Shown: positions 9,215 through 18,018, numbered from the stretch's first letter. The stretch is 64,000 bases of DNA from JAGVJT01 sp964513205 (GCA_964513205.1 CAZELP010000004.1:1-64000); one strand, 5' to 3'. Program-made: numbers and translations. Notes: generated by a model from the letters alone, not told the origin.

Positions 9215-9876
9215 AATCAGCACTCATTTTCGCTGCAGGTCGAGGCGAACGCCTGCAGCCTCTGACTCGCAATATCCCCAAAGCATTGTGTCCCATTAAA
9301 GGGATACCCATGATTGAATATCATATTCAAAAACTGCAACAAGTCGGCTTTGAAAAAATATTTATTAATCATGCGTATTTAGGTGACCAAATCAAGCGAC
9401 ATTTGGGAGATGGCCAGCGTTTTAACGTGCAGATTATCTATCTCCCAGAACCACCAGGAGGGCTTGAGACAGGAGGAACGTTACAATCACTTCAATCGCA
9501 TTTAAATGATGAACCTTTCGTCACAATAAATGCCGATATTTATACTGACTATGATTTTTCCAATCTACACGCCCCAATCGATGGTGTGCTCGCTCATCTT
9601 GTGTTGGTTCCTCAGTCTAATTTGCATCATAAAGTCGATTTTGGGCTGTCTGACACCAACAAAGTGACATTGGCACACCCTCAATTTATTTTTTCTGGCA
9701 TCGCATCCTACGCACAAAACGCTTTCTCAGAAGAGCACTTTGGTCGATTTTCTGTGACCCCATTGTTAAAAAAATGGGCCTCCATTGGGCGAATTTCAGG
9801 AGAGCTATACCGAGGATTTTGGGTTGACGTCGGAACACCAGAACGACTAGCCTATCTCAATAGTGCTCTCGTATAA
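9211..9876 (+). CDS. murU: N-acetylmuramate alpha-1-phosphate uridylyltransferase
   Basis: Converts MurNAc-1-phosphate and UTP to UDP-MurNAc, completing the recycling shortcut begun by AmgK. The nucleotidyltransferase signature AAGRGERLQPLTRNIPKAL is at the N-terminus. Later landmarks are the GGLETGGTL loop, the INADIYTDYDF metal site and a C-terminal GFWVDVGTPERLAYLN. Length (221 residues) fits the family. No gene follows on this strand; a 10-bp hairpin lies about 130 nt downstream. In Pseudomonas the AmgK/MurU route gives intrinsic fosfomycin tolerance because it bypasses MurA; the same may apply here. Confidence 0.9.
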   Translation: MKSALIFAAGRGERLQPLTRNIPKALCPIKGIPMIEYHIQKLQQVGFEKIFINHAYLGDQIKRHLGDGQRFNVQIIYLPEPPGGLETGGTLQSLQSHLNDEPFVTINADIYTDYDFSNLHAPIDGVLAHLVLVPQSNLHHKVDFGLSDTNKVTLAHPQFIFSGIASYAQNAFSEEHFGRFSVTPLLKKWASIGRISGELYRGFWVDVGTPERLAYLNSALV

Positions 9877-10007
9877 AAACTGAACTTATACAAACTCGAG
9901 GTTGACTCAGCGTATCTGAGGCAAACCAGATGTCAATCTTGCAGCAAGTCTTTGCAATGACTCCGCTCTGTCCTCGGTTATTATTTTTACAGAAAACCGT
10001 TCAACAC

Positions 10008-10033
10008 ACTGGGCAACTTGGTTGTTGCCCAGT
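10008..10033. terminator. Perfect 10-bp hairpin between convergent genes
   Basis: ACTGGGCAAC at 10008-10017 pairs perfectly with GTTGCCCAGT at 10024-10033 around a six-base loop. It sits between the 3' ends of murU and the convergent hypothetical gene, so a shared terminator is likely. The run of T after the stem is short on both strands (TTTC on plus), so termination strength is uncertain. The remaining ~130 bases between murU and the hairpin show no gene. Confidence 0.5.
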
Positions 10034-10054
10034 TTCAAAGTATGCCTTCCTACC

Positions 10055-10717
10055 CTAATCTGGCTCGACCTGATCGGAGTGAGGACCCGCTGGAGGAGTG
10101 GCCTCTCTAGAAACCTCCTCTTTCAACGCAAACTTTCTAATTGCATAACGATTATTAGACTCTGCAGATACATAACGAGAAAATCCGCTCTCTGGATTTT
10201 CAACACGCTGTTGGAGCTCCTCAAAAGAAAGAGCGGTTAACGCTTCATTTTCGTCGACAAGATACATCACACCATCTTGCCTTCTCATGTGATTTTCTGC
10301 CATCCATTTTTGAAATAATGCGTCTAAATACTCATAAGTTTCTTGAGAAGCGTAATTTCCGTCGGAAACCTTGTAATCTCTATCAAATCGTCCCTCTGGC
10401 ATTTTGATCAGTTCAAAGGTAAGCGCTTGATCATCCCCCCCGCTTATTGATGCTGGTGGCGGCACAGGAACTTCCGGAACCAGTTGTGCTGCGGGCGATA
10501 GAAAGCGTTGCCCAGCATACAAGTTTCTTGCCGTACTACATTGTTTCTCTACGTCCAAAACAAATTGCCTTAACGCGTCGGAAAAATCTTTAAATTCCGT
10601 GAGTTTTTGTATCGAGATAATCATATTAAATTTCTTCTCCAAGTGATGTGCTGCCTCTGGAGTATATTGAACCAATGTCAACAAAGAAGAAACCGCTTCA
10701 CGACTAGGCACGAACAT
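10055..10717 (-). CDS. Hypothetical soluble protein behind fadE, 220 aa
   Basis: No family recognised. The protein is soluble and acidic, with no signal peptide or membrane segment. Its N-terminal 60 residues are helical, followed by a proline-rich linker (VPEVPVPPPAS), a charged middle and an acidic Pro/Glu tail ending in DQVEPD. The ATG lies two nt after the fadE stop and its GAGGAG ribosome-binding site lies inside the last fadE codons, so the two genes are translated from one message. That might suggest a link to fatty-acid use, but a horizontally placed effector-like gene is also possible. Confidence 0.6.
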   Translation of the reverse strand: MFVPSREAVSSLLTLVQYTPEAAHHLEKKFNMIISIQKLTEFKDFSDALRQFVLDVEKQCSTARNLYAGQRFLSPAAQLVPEVPVPPPASISGGDDQALTFELIKMPEGRFDRDYKVSDGNYASQETYEYLDALFQKWMAENHMRRQDGVMYLVDENEALTALSFEELQQRVENPESGFSRYVSAESNNRYAIRKFALKEEVSREATPPAGPHSDQVEPD

Positions 10718-10719
10718 GT

Positions 10720-13173
10720 CTAATTCTCCTCAGTGAAAGGATTAGGATATTTTGAAATAACCGACTCGTATTTTTTCGCCTTCATCGATTCATTATCAAA
10801 CTCATCGACCAAAATTGCATCCCAACGGGCTTTTTCAATGTCAACGACACACGCCATCTCGTCAAGAGAAAGGTGCCCTTCATCTACCAACTTTTGAAGC
10901 ACCTCTCGGAAATTCGATGCATTCCATTTTTTTTCACGTCTAATTTTTTTCAATAAAGGGTCATGAGCTAAAATATCCTGAAAAACAAGCTCAACCTTAT
11001 CTATCGGCTCTTCTTTAAGATGCGAAAGATAGATCATTTTTTTCAAGAGTTCCCGATAAGTATTATTGGTGGTCATTAGGCGAGCCAGCTTGTGAGACAA
11101 ACCATCGCCAGGATAACGACATTTCGCTCCAAATGGAAACGCAACCCACTTCATTTTGAAACCCAATAAACGGTTTGGGAAATTATGACAAAATTCCAAC
11201 AGAGCTTTCTCTGTTTGATAAAAGCAATATTGCAAAGCCCATTCTGCATGAACTTGCTCATCATCATGGGCACCACGCTCTTCAAAAAAGCGCAATACGC
11301 CCATTGCCAGATACAAATGCGACATGGCATCACCCAAACGAGCAGATAAACGCTCACGACGTTTGAGACTGCTGCCCAAAGTCAACAATGAAAGATCGGC
11401 CATCCATGCAAATGCAGCGCTTAAACGAGTCAAGTGTTGATAATGACGTTTCATCAATTTTCTGGGTGAGGCCACCAAAAGTCCGGCGGTCCAGCCTGTT
11501 GACATCGCCTTTGCAAAAGCACTTAAACTATAATGGATATGACGCCAAACCAGTACGTGAAATGCATGCTCATCGTCATTTGAGATCGCATAAAACTCAT
11601 CTCTTACAAAAGGATGACAAGCCATCGACCCCTGACCAAAAATAAGAAGGTTACGCGTCATGATATTGGCGCCTTCCACCGTGACAGAAATAGGGATCCC
11701 TTGATAATAATTCATCAAATAATTTCGAGGCCCCATCACAACAGCACGACCACCATGAATATCCATGGCATGATTAATAGTCGCTCTTGCAAGTTCTGTA
11801 TTAAAATATTTTGTAATTGCTGAAGCAACAGATGGCTTTTTGTGCTGATCAACCGCGGCAACCGTTAAAAGACGAGTGGCACTGACTAAATAATTCAATC
11901 CACCAATCTCAGATAAACGCTCCTCAATTCCTTCAAATTGAGCCAAGTCAACATTAAATTGACGACGAATTCTGGCGAAAGCACTGGTCACGACATAAGC
12001 AACAGATGACGAGGCCGTTCCCAACGCAGGCAATGAGATTGAACGACCAATAGACAAGCATTCGACTAACATTTGCCACCCACGGCCGGCCATTGCTTGT
12101 CCACCAATGATATGATCAATGGGAACAAATACATCTTTTCCTCGAATCGTTCCATTCATAAACGGTTGATTGGCGGGCAGATGGCGATTACCAATTTCAA
12201 GATTAGGGAGATCATTGGGGATTAATAAACAAGTAATCCCCTCATGGCCCACACCATTCAGTAAACCATCCGGATCTTTTAGTTGCACAGCTAAACCAAT
12301 CAACGTTGCAACCGGTGAAAGCGTAATCCAACGTTTATTCAATGTGAGAGAAACGCCCAAGACCGATTCGCCATCGATTTCTTTTTTCATGACCACACCC
12401 AAAGACTGGATGGAAGTGGCATCACTACCTGCTTCAGGCTCTGTCAGGGCAAAACATGGAATTTCCAGTCCTTTTGCCAACCGTGGCAAATAATAATTTT
12501 TTTGCGTATCCGTACCATAATGCAACAACAATTCACCTGGCCCTAATGAATTAGGCACCATAACCGTTACAGCCGCTACAGTAGAGCGACTCGCGACTTT
12601 AAGCACGATATCAGAGTGCGCGCGAGCGGAGAATCCTTTCCCACCATAAGATTCAGGGATCACAAGCCCCAGAAATCCATTCTCTCGAATATATTGCCAA
12701 ACATGGGCTGGCAAATCTTGTTGCTGACTAATTTCCCACTCATGCAGCATCTCGCAAAGTGTATTCACTTCATTGTCAAGAAAAGACTGTTCCGCAGAAG
12801 TAAGGGTTGTCTTAATTTCAAAAAGACTGTCCCAATCTGGCGTCCCGGTAAAAATACTTTTTTCTATCCATGTATCTCCTGCATTTAACGCTTCTTCTTC
12901 TGTTTTAGAAAGACGTGGAGAAACTTTTTTCGCATATTTAAAAAATTGATGGCTCAACCAATGACGCAGCCCAGAGAAACTCAAAATGGCAGTCACAGAA
13001 AGTAAAATAATCCACAATGGTATTGCAAATATTTTGGGCATCGACAACAGAAAAGTTGCGACAACCAAATAAACAAGACTTCCTATTTTAAAAACAGTCG
13101 AATGCATCTGCCGTAATAAAACAACAAGCGTAAACACAACAAAAAGCACAAAAAATAACAAATTAGCCATCAT
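10720..13173 (-). CDS. fadE: Acyl-CoA dehydrogenase, FadE type
   Basis: First step of beta-oxidation: FAD-dependent dehydrogenation of acyl-CoA. The 817-residue length and layout match the large gammaproteobacterial FadE. An N-terminal hydrophobic region of two membrane segments (residues ~1-65) is followed by the dehydrogenase core, with PESYGGKGFSA, the substrate/FAD motif FALTEPEAGSDATS, and the VTVEGANIMTRNLL stretch. A C-terminal extension specific to FadE follows. Two ATG codons in tandem follow AAGGATAGGG. The next gene starts two nt after the stop. A weak TATCAT -10-like element lies upstream, but I see no clear operator. Confidence 0.92.
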   Translation of the reverse strand: MMANLLFFVLFVVFTLVVLLRQMHSTVFKIGSLVYLVVATFLLSMPKIFAIPLWIILLSVTAILSFSGLRHWLSHQFFKYAKKVSPRLSKTEEEALNAGDTWIEKSIFTGTPDWDSLFEIKTTLTSAEQSFLDNEVNTLCEMLHEWEISQQQDLPAHVWQYIRENGFLGLVIPESYGGKGFSARAHSDIVLKVASRSTVAAVTVMVPNSLGPGELLLHYGTDTQKNYYLPRLAKGLEIPCFALTEPEAGSDATSIQSLGVVMKKEIDGESVLGVSLTLNKRWITLSPVATLIGLAVQLKDPDGLLNGVGHEGITCLLIPNDLPNLEIGNRHLPANQPFMNGTIRGKDVFVPIDHIIGGQAMAGRGWQMLVECLSIGRSISLPALGTASSSVAYVVTSAFARIRRQFNVDLAQFEGIEERLSEIGGLNYLVSATRLLTVAAVDQHKKPSVASAITKYFNTELARATINHAMDIHGGRAVVMGPRNYLMNYYQGIPISVTVEGANIMTRNLLIFGQGSMACHPFVRDEFYAISNDDEHAFHVLVWRHIHYSLSAFAKAMSTGWTAGLLVASPRKLMKRHYQHLTRLSAAFAWMADLSLLTLGSSLKRRERLSARLGDAMSHLYLAMGVLRFFEERGAHDDEQVHAEWALQYCFYQTEKALLEFCHNFPNRLLGFKMKWVAFPFGAKCRYPGDGLSHKLARLMTTNNTYRELLKKMIYLSHLKEEPIDKVELVFQDILAHDPLLKKIRREKKWNASNFREVLQKLVDEGHLSLDEMACVVDIEKARWDAILVDEFDNESMKAKKYESVISKYPNPFTEEN

Positions 13174-13291
13174 CCCTATCCTTGTTTTTCCAAACTTACT
13201 TTTCGCTATGATATGTTAAAAAGATGCCAACAATCCAGACTCCTTTTGAGAATTTCAACGGACTCAACATTTCGTTTGTTTCACAATCAAT

Positions 13292-14281
13292 TTAGAGCGG
13301 GACTTTCCGAGGCTCATTTGGAACTTCCCTGACCAATCTGGGGACAAGGTAACCCGGCAAAAATTCAGACATACGAGCATGCAACTGTTTGGCATAAGAA
13401 TCGCTGACATCGAAATGAGCCGCCCCTTGCACTTTATCCAAAACATGCAAGTAATAAGGCATCACGCCACAAGCAAATAATCGCTCACTCAATTGAACCA
13501 AGGTCGGCACATCATTGTTGACCTTGTTTAAAAGCACCGATTGATTCAGAAGATGAATACCATAAGCACGTAATTGTTCGCAACACGCGTTAACAGACTC
13601 ACTGAGCTCATTCGAATGATTGACGTGCAACACCATCACGATTTTTAAGCGACTGCGCTGCAAAAGCGAGCAAAATGCATTTGTCACTCGCTCAGGCAAA
13701 ACGACAGGGACCCGAGAGTGAATTCGCACCGTCGTCACATGAGTAATAGCGTCAAGCTCGTGCAACAAAAAATCAAATGTCGCATCCGTTGCTAGAAGAG
13801 GATCTCCGCCACTTAAAATGACCTCGTGTATCGTCTCATCTTGGCGAATGTACTCCAATACGTTAAGCCACCCTTCTCTTCCAGGATTGTTGCTCTGATA
13901 AGGAAAATGACGCCTAAAACAATATCGACAATTGACGGCACACACCCCAGTGAGAGTCAAAAGCACTCGCCCATGATACTTATGAATTAATCCCTTCATC
14001 GCGTTTGTTTGACTTTCCATCAAAGGGTCTTGAAAAAAACCAGGGACGTCAATCAGTTCTTCGGCTTGAGGTAGCACTTGCAGCAATAATGGATCTTGGC
14101 GATTGCCTTTTTGCATACGCGCGGCAAAGCCACGAGGCACCCGCATCGCAAACAATTTTGTGGCATCAAGAGAACCCTCTTCAATTGGAATTTCCAAAAA
14201 ATCAAGGAGTGCAGCAGGAGTTGAAAAACCTGCTGCTAGAATCTGCTGCCAACGCTGGCTTTCGTCTCGCATTTCGTGCAC
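13292..14281 (-). CDS. epmB: EF-P lysine 2,3-aminomutase (EpmB/YjeK)
   Basis: Radical-SAM, PLP-dependent enzyme that turns alpha-lysine into (R)-beta-lysine for attachment to elongation factor P. The radical-SAM cluster motif is visible as C114-x3-C118-x2-C121 (CAVNCRYCFRRHFPYQ), followed by EVILSGGDPLL, VRIHSRVPVVLPERV, HVNHSNE and LLNQSVLLNKVNND. Length 329 fits EpmB rather than the longer clostridial aminomutases. The frame opens with GTG at 14281; an ATG three codons later is equally plausible, and neither has a clear ribosome-binding site. It is divergent from its target efp across ~85 bp. Confidence 0.93.
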   Translation of the reverse strand: MHEMRDESQRWQQILAAGFSTPAALLDFLEIPIEEGSLDATKLFAMRVPRGFAARMQKGNRQDPLLLQVLPQAEELIDVPGFFQDPLMESQTNAMKGLIHKYHGRVLLTLTGVCAVNCRYCFRRHFPYQSNNPGREGWLNVLEYIRQDETIHEVILSGGDPLLATDATFDFLLHELDAITHVTTVRIHSRVPVVLPERVTNAFCSLLQRSRLKIVMVLHVNHSNELSESVNACCEQLRAYGIHLLNQSVLLNKVNNDVPTLVQLSERLFACGVMPYYLHVLDKVQGAAHFDVSDSYAKQLHARMSEFLPGYLVPRLVREVPNEPRKVPL

Positions 14282-14286
14282 AACAT

Positions 14287-14314
14287 TGTTAAACTATGAA
14301 AAATTGATACAATT
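14287..14314 (+). promoter_or_regulatory. Candidate sigma-70 promoter of efp
   Basis: TTGTTA at 14287-14292 and TACAAT at 14309-14314 are separated by 16 bases, pointing toward efp. The predicted transcript would start about 45 nt before the efp ATG and include the hairpin at 14328-14344. It overlaps the start region of the divergent epmB. Confidence 0.5.
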
Positions 14315-14327
14315 GTACCAAATGATC

Positions 14328-14344
14328 AGTTTCACGGAAACTGC
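14328..14344 (+). promoter_or_regulatory. Small hairpin in the efp leader
   Basis: CAGTTTC and GAAACTG form a perfect 7-bp stem with a 3-base loop, 21 nt before the efp ATG and just upstream of its ribosome-binding site (CGGAG). It lacks a T-run, so it is not a terminator. It could stabilise the leader or be a protein site at DNA level; no function is assigned. Confidence 0.35.
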
Positions 14345-14365
14345 CACACTAACAACGGAGTCATC

Positions 14366-14935
14366 ATGGCTGTTTACAGCACAAATGAATTTAAAAATGG
14401 TCTAAAAGTCATGGTCGATGATGCACCATGCAGTATCGTCGAATGCGAGTTTGTCAAACCAGGTAAAGGACAAGCCTTTACTCGAGTCAAAATTCGCAAC
14501 CTAAAAACAGGACGAGTGGTCGAACGGACTTACAAATCAGGTGAGTCTTTAGAATCTGCAGACGTAGTCGATGTTGAAATGCAGTACCTTTACCACGATG
14601 GTGAGTTTTGGCATTTTATGGTTCCAGACACATTCGAACAATATTCCGCTGGTCCCCAACCACTAGAAGCCGCATTGCCATGGATTAAAGAACAAGACAT
14701 TTGTATGGTCACCCTTTGGAACAATGAGCCACTACACGTCGCTCCACCGGTCTTTGTTGCACTGACTATCACTGAAACTGATCCCGGTGTTCGTGGTGAT
14801 ACATCAGGTGGCGGTGGAAAACCCGCAACGCTCGAAACAGGTGCAGTTGTTCGAGTTCCTCTGTTTATTCAAACGGGAGAAACCATTAAAGTTGACACAA
14901 GAACAGCAGAATATGTTTCTCGTGTGAAAGACTGA
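14366..14935 (+). CDS. efp: Translation elongation factor P
   Basis: Rescues ribosomes stalled on polyproline. The 189-residue protein shows the KOW-like N-terminal domain with the modification loop KPGKGQAF, whose target lysine is K34. The OB domains follow and the protein ends at VSRVKD, with the conserved signature TGAVVRVPLFIQTGETIKVDT near residues 150-180. The neighbouring epmB makes the beta-lysine used on K34; the ligase EpmA is not in this window. ATG at 14366 follows CGGAG. It has its own promoter and is monocistronic by layout. Confidence 0.97.
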   Translation: MAVYSTNEFKNGLKVMVDDAPCSIVECEFVKPGKGQAFTRVKIRNLKTGRVVERTYKSGESLESADVVDVEMQYLYHDGEFWHFMVPDTFEQYSAGPQPLEAALPWIKEQDICMVTLWNNEPLHVAPPVFVALTITETDPGVRGDTSGGGGKPATLETGAVVRVPLFIQTGETIKVDTRTAEYVSRVKD

Positions 14936-14967
14936 TCAGTCGTCTTCATCGTCGACTGTTGTATGAA

Positions 14968-15028
14968 ATGACTTGAACAATTGCCCTATTGGCACAAAAT
15001 TACCTTAGAGCTCTCTTGTTCAGGTCAT
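14968..15028. repeat. Long inverted repeat between efp and the convergent ligase gene
   Basis: ATGACTTGAACAA at 14968-14980 can pair over 13 bases (one G-U) with TTGTTCAGGTCAT at 15016-15028, enclosing a 35-base loop. It lies between two convergent genes, so it may terminate or stabilise both transcripts, although the T-runs are poor. A smaller CAGTCG/CGACTG stem lies just before it. Confidence 0.45.
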
Positions 15029-15035
15029 CCCCGCT

Positions 15036-15932
15036 CTACAAAACTTTGCTGATGGCATAAGCGACTATTGCTTCCCCTATATTTTTTTGGCTTGCTTTCT
15101 CCATCCCTTTAAATCCAGGCGACGAATTGGCTTCACAAACTGTAAATCCGGTTTTCGTAAATAGAAGATCAACGCCAGCTATCTCAAGCTCAAAAAGACG
15201 GGTGACACGCAACGCAAGATCGGTTATCTCGTCGGTCACGGGAAAGTTTTCTACCCGTCCACCCAGAGAAAAATTTGCTTTAAAACCACCGTTTGCAATA
15301 CGTTTCATACATCCCAGTACGCGATCATTCACCACAAACACTCGCAGATCACATCCATAACTTTCTTGAACAAATGATTGAAAAATAAAACCATTTCCGT
15401 CTTTGTACAACGATAATAAATCTGCCATGTCACTGAGCTGTGTCATGGTTTGGCAAAGAAAAATACCTTGTCCTCTTGCGCCAGACAACACTTTGATTAC
15501 CAACGGAAAACCAATTTCATCGGCTATCCACTCTAAGTCAAGAGGGAACTTTGCAAAAATGGTCTTGGGCGAAGGCAAACCCGCCTGTTTGATTTTTTGT
15601 GCCATAAACATTTTGTCTTTCACGTTCAAAATCGAAGACGAACTGTTACATAAGGCGACGCCTTGAAACTCTAAATGACGAAGTGACGCCAGAGCCAAAT
15701 AAGAACTCTCAGCACCAGTGCGGGGAATGACCACATCGGGTAATGACACACGCTTCTTATCAACCAGTATCACATTAGACTCATCATCCGAACACAGCAA
15801 ATCTAGCTGCTCAGGCTTATACACATGAAGCTCGAGACCACGACTCAACCCCTCTTCTCGAAGACGATTCACACCATGATCTTCTACCGAAAGCTCACTT
15901 TCGTTCTTTTTATAAATTATCCAGCCTTTCAT
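15036..15932 (-). CDS. RimK-like ATP-grasp ligase
   Basis: ATP-grasp enzyme related to RimK, which adds glutamates to ribosomal protein S6, and to other amino-acid or peptide ligases. Visible landmarks are VIPRTGAESSYLALASLRHLE, SSILNVKDKMFMAQ, GFPLVIKVLSGARGQGIFL, the DLRVFVVNDRVLGCMKR strand, and metal-binding FTVCEANSSPGFKGME at the end. The substrate cannot be read from sequence. The start at 15932 (MKGWIIYK) is fixed by AAGGAG eight nt upstream; the longer frame adds eight unsupported residues. It stands alone with its own candidate promoter. Confidence 0.8.
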   Translation of the reverse strand: MKGWIIYKKNESELSVEDHGVNRLREEGLSRGLELHVYKPEQLDLLCSDDESNVILVDKKRVSLPDVVIPRTGAESSYLALASLRHLEFQGVALCNSSSSILNVKDKMFMAQKIKQAGLPSPKTIFAKFPLDLEWIADEIGFPLVIKVLSGARGQGIFLCQTMTQLSDMADLLSLYKDGNGFIFQSFVQESYGCDLRVFVVNDRVLGCMKRIANGGFKANFSLGGRVENFPVTDEITDLALRVTRLFELEIAGVDLLFTKTGFTVCEANSSPGFKGMEKASQKNIGEAIVAYAISKVL

Positions 15933-15955
15933 ACAAACTCCTTGACACACTTCCA

Positions 15956-15984
15956 AGTATAGCGAATGTTTGTCTTATTTTCGA
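15956..15984 (-). promoter_or_regulatory. Candidate promoter of the RimK-like gene
   Basis: On the minus strand TCGAAA (15984-15979) and TATACT (15961-15956) are separated by 17 bases. The predicted start of transcription falls about 20 nt before the ATG at 15932. Confidence 0.4.
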
Positions 15985-16344
15985 CCAGAAAGATAAAAAA
16001 TAATTTCTAAATTTAATCAAAAAAAACTGATGAAAAACACGCGACCCGACTCAACAAAAAAATAAGCGATGAAAGTACGCTGAGCCGCTCTTTGTCAAAA
16101 ATCGGTGATCTATGAAATGCTTTAGGTTCCCCTAAAAGGGTCTACACACCGCACTTCAACCCGATCACACCATCACATATGGTGATCCGAAGGTTCAGTG
16201 TTATCTTCATCGCTCTTATGTACAAATATAGTACAACAAATAAACAAATACAAATTAATTTGTAAGTATATTTTAAAATATCGCATTCTAAATGATCTTA
16301 TGTATAATGAATCATCAGTCCACACTTTAAAAAATAAGAATAAT
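15985..16344. other. Intergenic region upstream of sulP with hairpin, palindrome and -10 element
   Basis: No convincing gene in this 360-base, AT-rich stretch. At 16163-16187 GATC-ac-ACCAT pairs with ATGGTGATC around a CACAT loop. At 16268-16281 there is a perfect 14-base palindrome, ATATTTTAAAATAT. A consensus TATAAT at 16303-16308 could be the sulP -10 element; no good -35 hexamer is seen 16-18 bases before it, and the palindrome lies there instead, as an activator or repressor site might. The long frame in front of sulP and a 60-codon minus-strand frame look like chance. Confidence 0.4.
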
Positions 16345-17988
16345 ATGAACATCATCTTAGAATCTTATCGCGCAGGTCTTTTTAAAAAAGAACATTGGTT
16401 ACCGAATATCGTTTCAGGTTTGATTGTTGGCGTTGTCGCCCTGCCCCTGGCCATGGCGTTTGCGATTGCATCAGGAGCAAAACCCGAACAAGGCCTGTAT
16501 ACCGCGATTGTGGCCGGCTTGATTGTCACACTGTTTGGTGGAAGTCGCCTTCAAATTGCAGGTCCGACAGGTGCTTTTGTTGTGATCCTTGCCGGGATCA
16601 CAAGTCAATATGGAATAGATGGTCTTCAAATTGCCACACTGCTCGCCGGTATTATTTTGTGTATTCTAGGAGTCACTCGACTTGGTGCGGTAATAAAATT
16701 TATCCCTGACCCGGTTATTGTGGGCTTTACCGCAGGAATTGCGGTGGTCATATGGGTTGGGCAATGGGGTTATTTTTTGGGTCTTCCTAGCGTCAGTGGG
16801 GCCCATTTCCATGAAAAACTCTGGCATCTCATTCAGGTCCTACCAGAATTTCATATGACCACCATGATACTCGGTTTTTTTTCCTTATTTATTGTCGTAT
16901 TCAGTACAAAAATTCCTTTTTTAAAACGTGTGCCAGGCCCTTTGGTCGCCCTCATCATCGCCACCATCTTGCAATCAATTTTTCATTTTGAAGGTGTCGC
17001 AACAATAGGAAGCCAATTTGGTAGCATTCCACGCACGCTCCCGATGCCTCATTTGCCCGATCTATCTGTTGATCGCATCCTCTCTTTAGTTGGACCTGCA
17101 TTCACCATTGCAATGCTTGGTGCGATTGAGTCTTTGTTGTCAGCGGTTGTTGCAGATGGCATGTCAGGGACACATCACAACTCAAACCAAGAGCTTATCG
17201 GACAAGGCATCGCCAATATCTTGGCACCTCTGTTTGGTGGTTTTGCTGCAACAGGAGCCATCGCCCGAACCGCGACCGGCATTCGCAATGGCGCAACTAG
17301 CCCTCTTTCAGGAATTGTGCACGCCATTACACTCATGCTTATTATGTTGGTATTAGCGCCTCTTGCCGTCAATGTTCCACTGACCACTCTCGCTGCAATT
17401 CTTTTCGTTGTCGCATGGAATATGGCTGAGATTCCTCATGTTATACGACTGATAAAACGAGCCCCTCACGCAGACATCGCCATACTCAGTGTCACATTTT
17501 TCTTGGCAATTTTTGTCGATCTCGTTGTCGCGGTCAACATCGGCGTTATTTTTGCAGTACTACATTTTATGTTACGAATGGCAGATAGCGTGGATGTCAA
17601 ACAACAAACGGCATCGGAGCTTTTCAACGAATACTTCAAAGAACAAGAATCTCTTCTACCCAATGATGTCTTGGTCTACACAGTAGATGGCCCATTTTTC
17701 TTTGGCTCAATCGAAGCTTTTGAACGAGCGTTAAAAAATACCCATACCGAGCCTCGCATTCTTATTATTCGATTGCGCTGGGTACCGTTAATCGACATGA
17801 CTGGTATTACGGCCCTAGAAGAGGTCGTCAAAGATCTACACAAACGACATATTCGTGTCATTTTAGTCGGTGCAAATGAACGAGTAGAAGGAAAACTGGA
17901 TAAAGCCGGACTGATTGAATTGATTGGTCCTGAAAATGTGTTCGGTACATTTCAAGATATTCTCGATGCAGATGCGCTCTTGCCTTGA
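16345..17988 (+). CDS. SulP-family anion permease with STAS domain
   Basis: Inner-membrane transporter of the SLC26/SulP family, carrying sulfate, bicarbonate, dicarboxylates or related anions. The N-terminal half shows the typical GLIVGVVALPLAMAFAIASG segment, the QIAGPTGAFVVI motif and about 12-14 hydrophobic segments. A cytoplasmic STAS domain occupies the last ~120 residues (LVYTVDGPFFFGSIEAFE ... LRWVPLIDMTGITALEE). The methionine at 16345 is chosen because the preceding codons are low-complexity AT-rich sequence carrying the candidate -10 element. The substrate is not deducible. A bidirectional terminator follows. Confidence 0.88.
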   Translation: MNIILESYRAGLFKKEHWLPNIVSGLIVGVVALPLAMAFAIASGAKPEQGLYTAIVAGLIVTLFGGSRLQIAGPTGAFVVILAGITSQYGIDGLQIATLLAGIILCILGVTRLGAVIKFIPDPVIVGFTAGIAVVIWVGQWGYFLGLPSVSGAHFHEKLWHLIQVLPEFHMTTMILGFFSLFIVVFSTKIPFLKRVPGPLVALIIATILQSIFHFEGVATIGSQFGSIPRTLPMPHLPDLSVDRILSLVGPAFTIAMLGAIESLLSAVVADGMSGTHHNSNQELIGQGIANILAPLFGGFAATGAIARTATGIRNGATSPLSGIVHAITLMLIMLVLAPLAVNVPLTTLAAILFVVAWNMAEIPHVIRLIKRAPHADIAILSVTFFLAIFVDLVVAVNIGVIFAVLHFMLRMADSVDVKQQTASELFNEYFKEQESLLPNDVLVYTVDGPFFFGSIEAFERALKNTHTEPRILIIRLRWVPLIDMTGITALEEVVKDLHKRHIRVILVGANERVEGKLDKAGLIELIGPENVFGTFQDILDADALLP

Positions 17989-18018
17989 GGTTGAATCAAA
18001 AATTACGAAAAAAACTTG

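Noticed and set aside
9880..10007. Possible small RNA between murU and the hairpin.
   Set aside because: The stretch has no tRNA-like arms or promoter I can defend; only the hairpin at its end is supported.
16173..16355. 60-codon minus-strand frame upstream of sulP.
   Set aside because: AT-rich, Phe/Ile/Tyr-heavy translation typical of non-coding sequence; overlaps the candidate promoter and sulP start.
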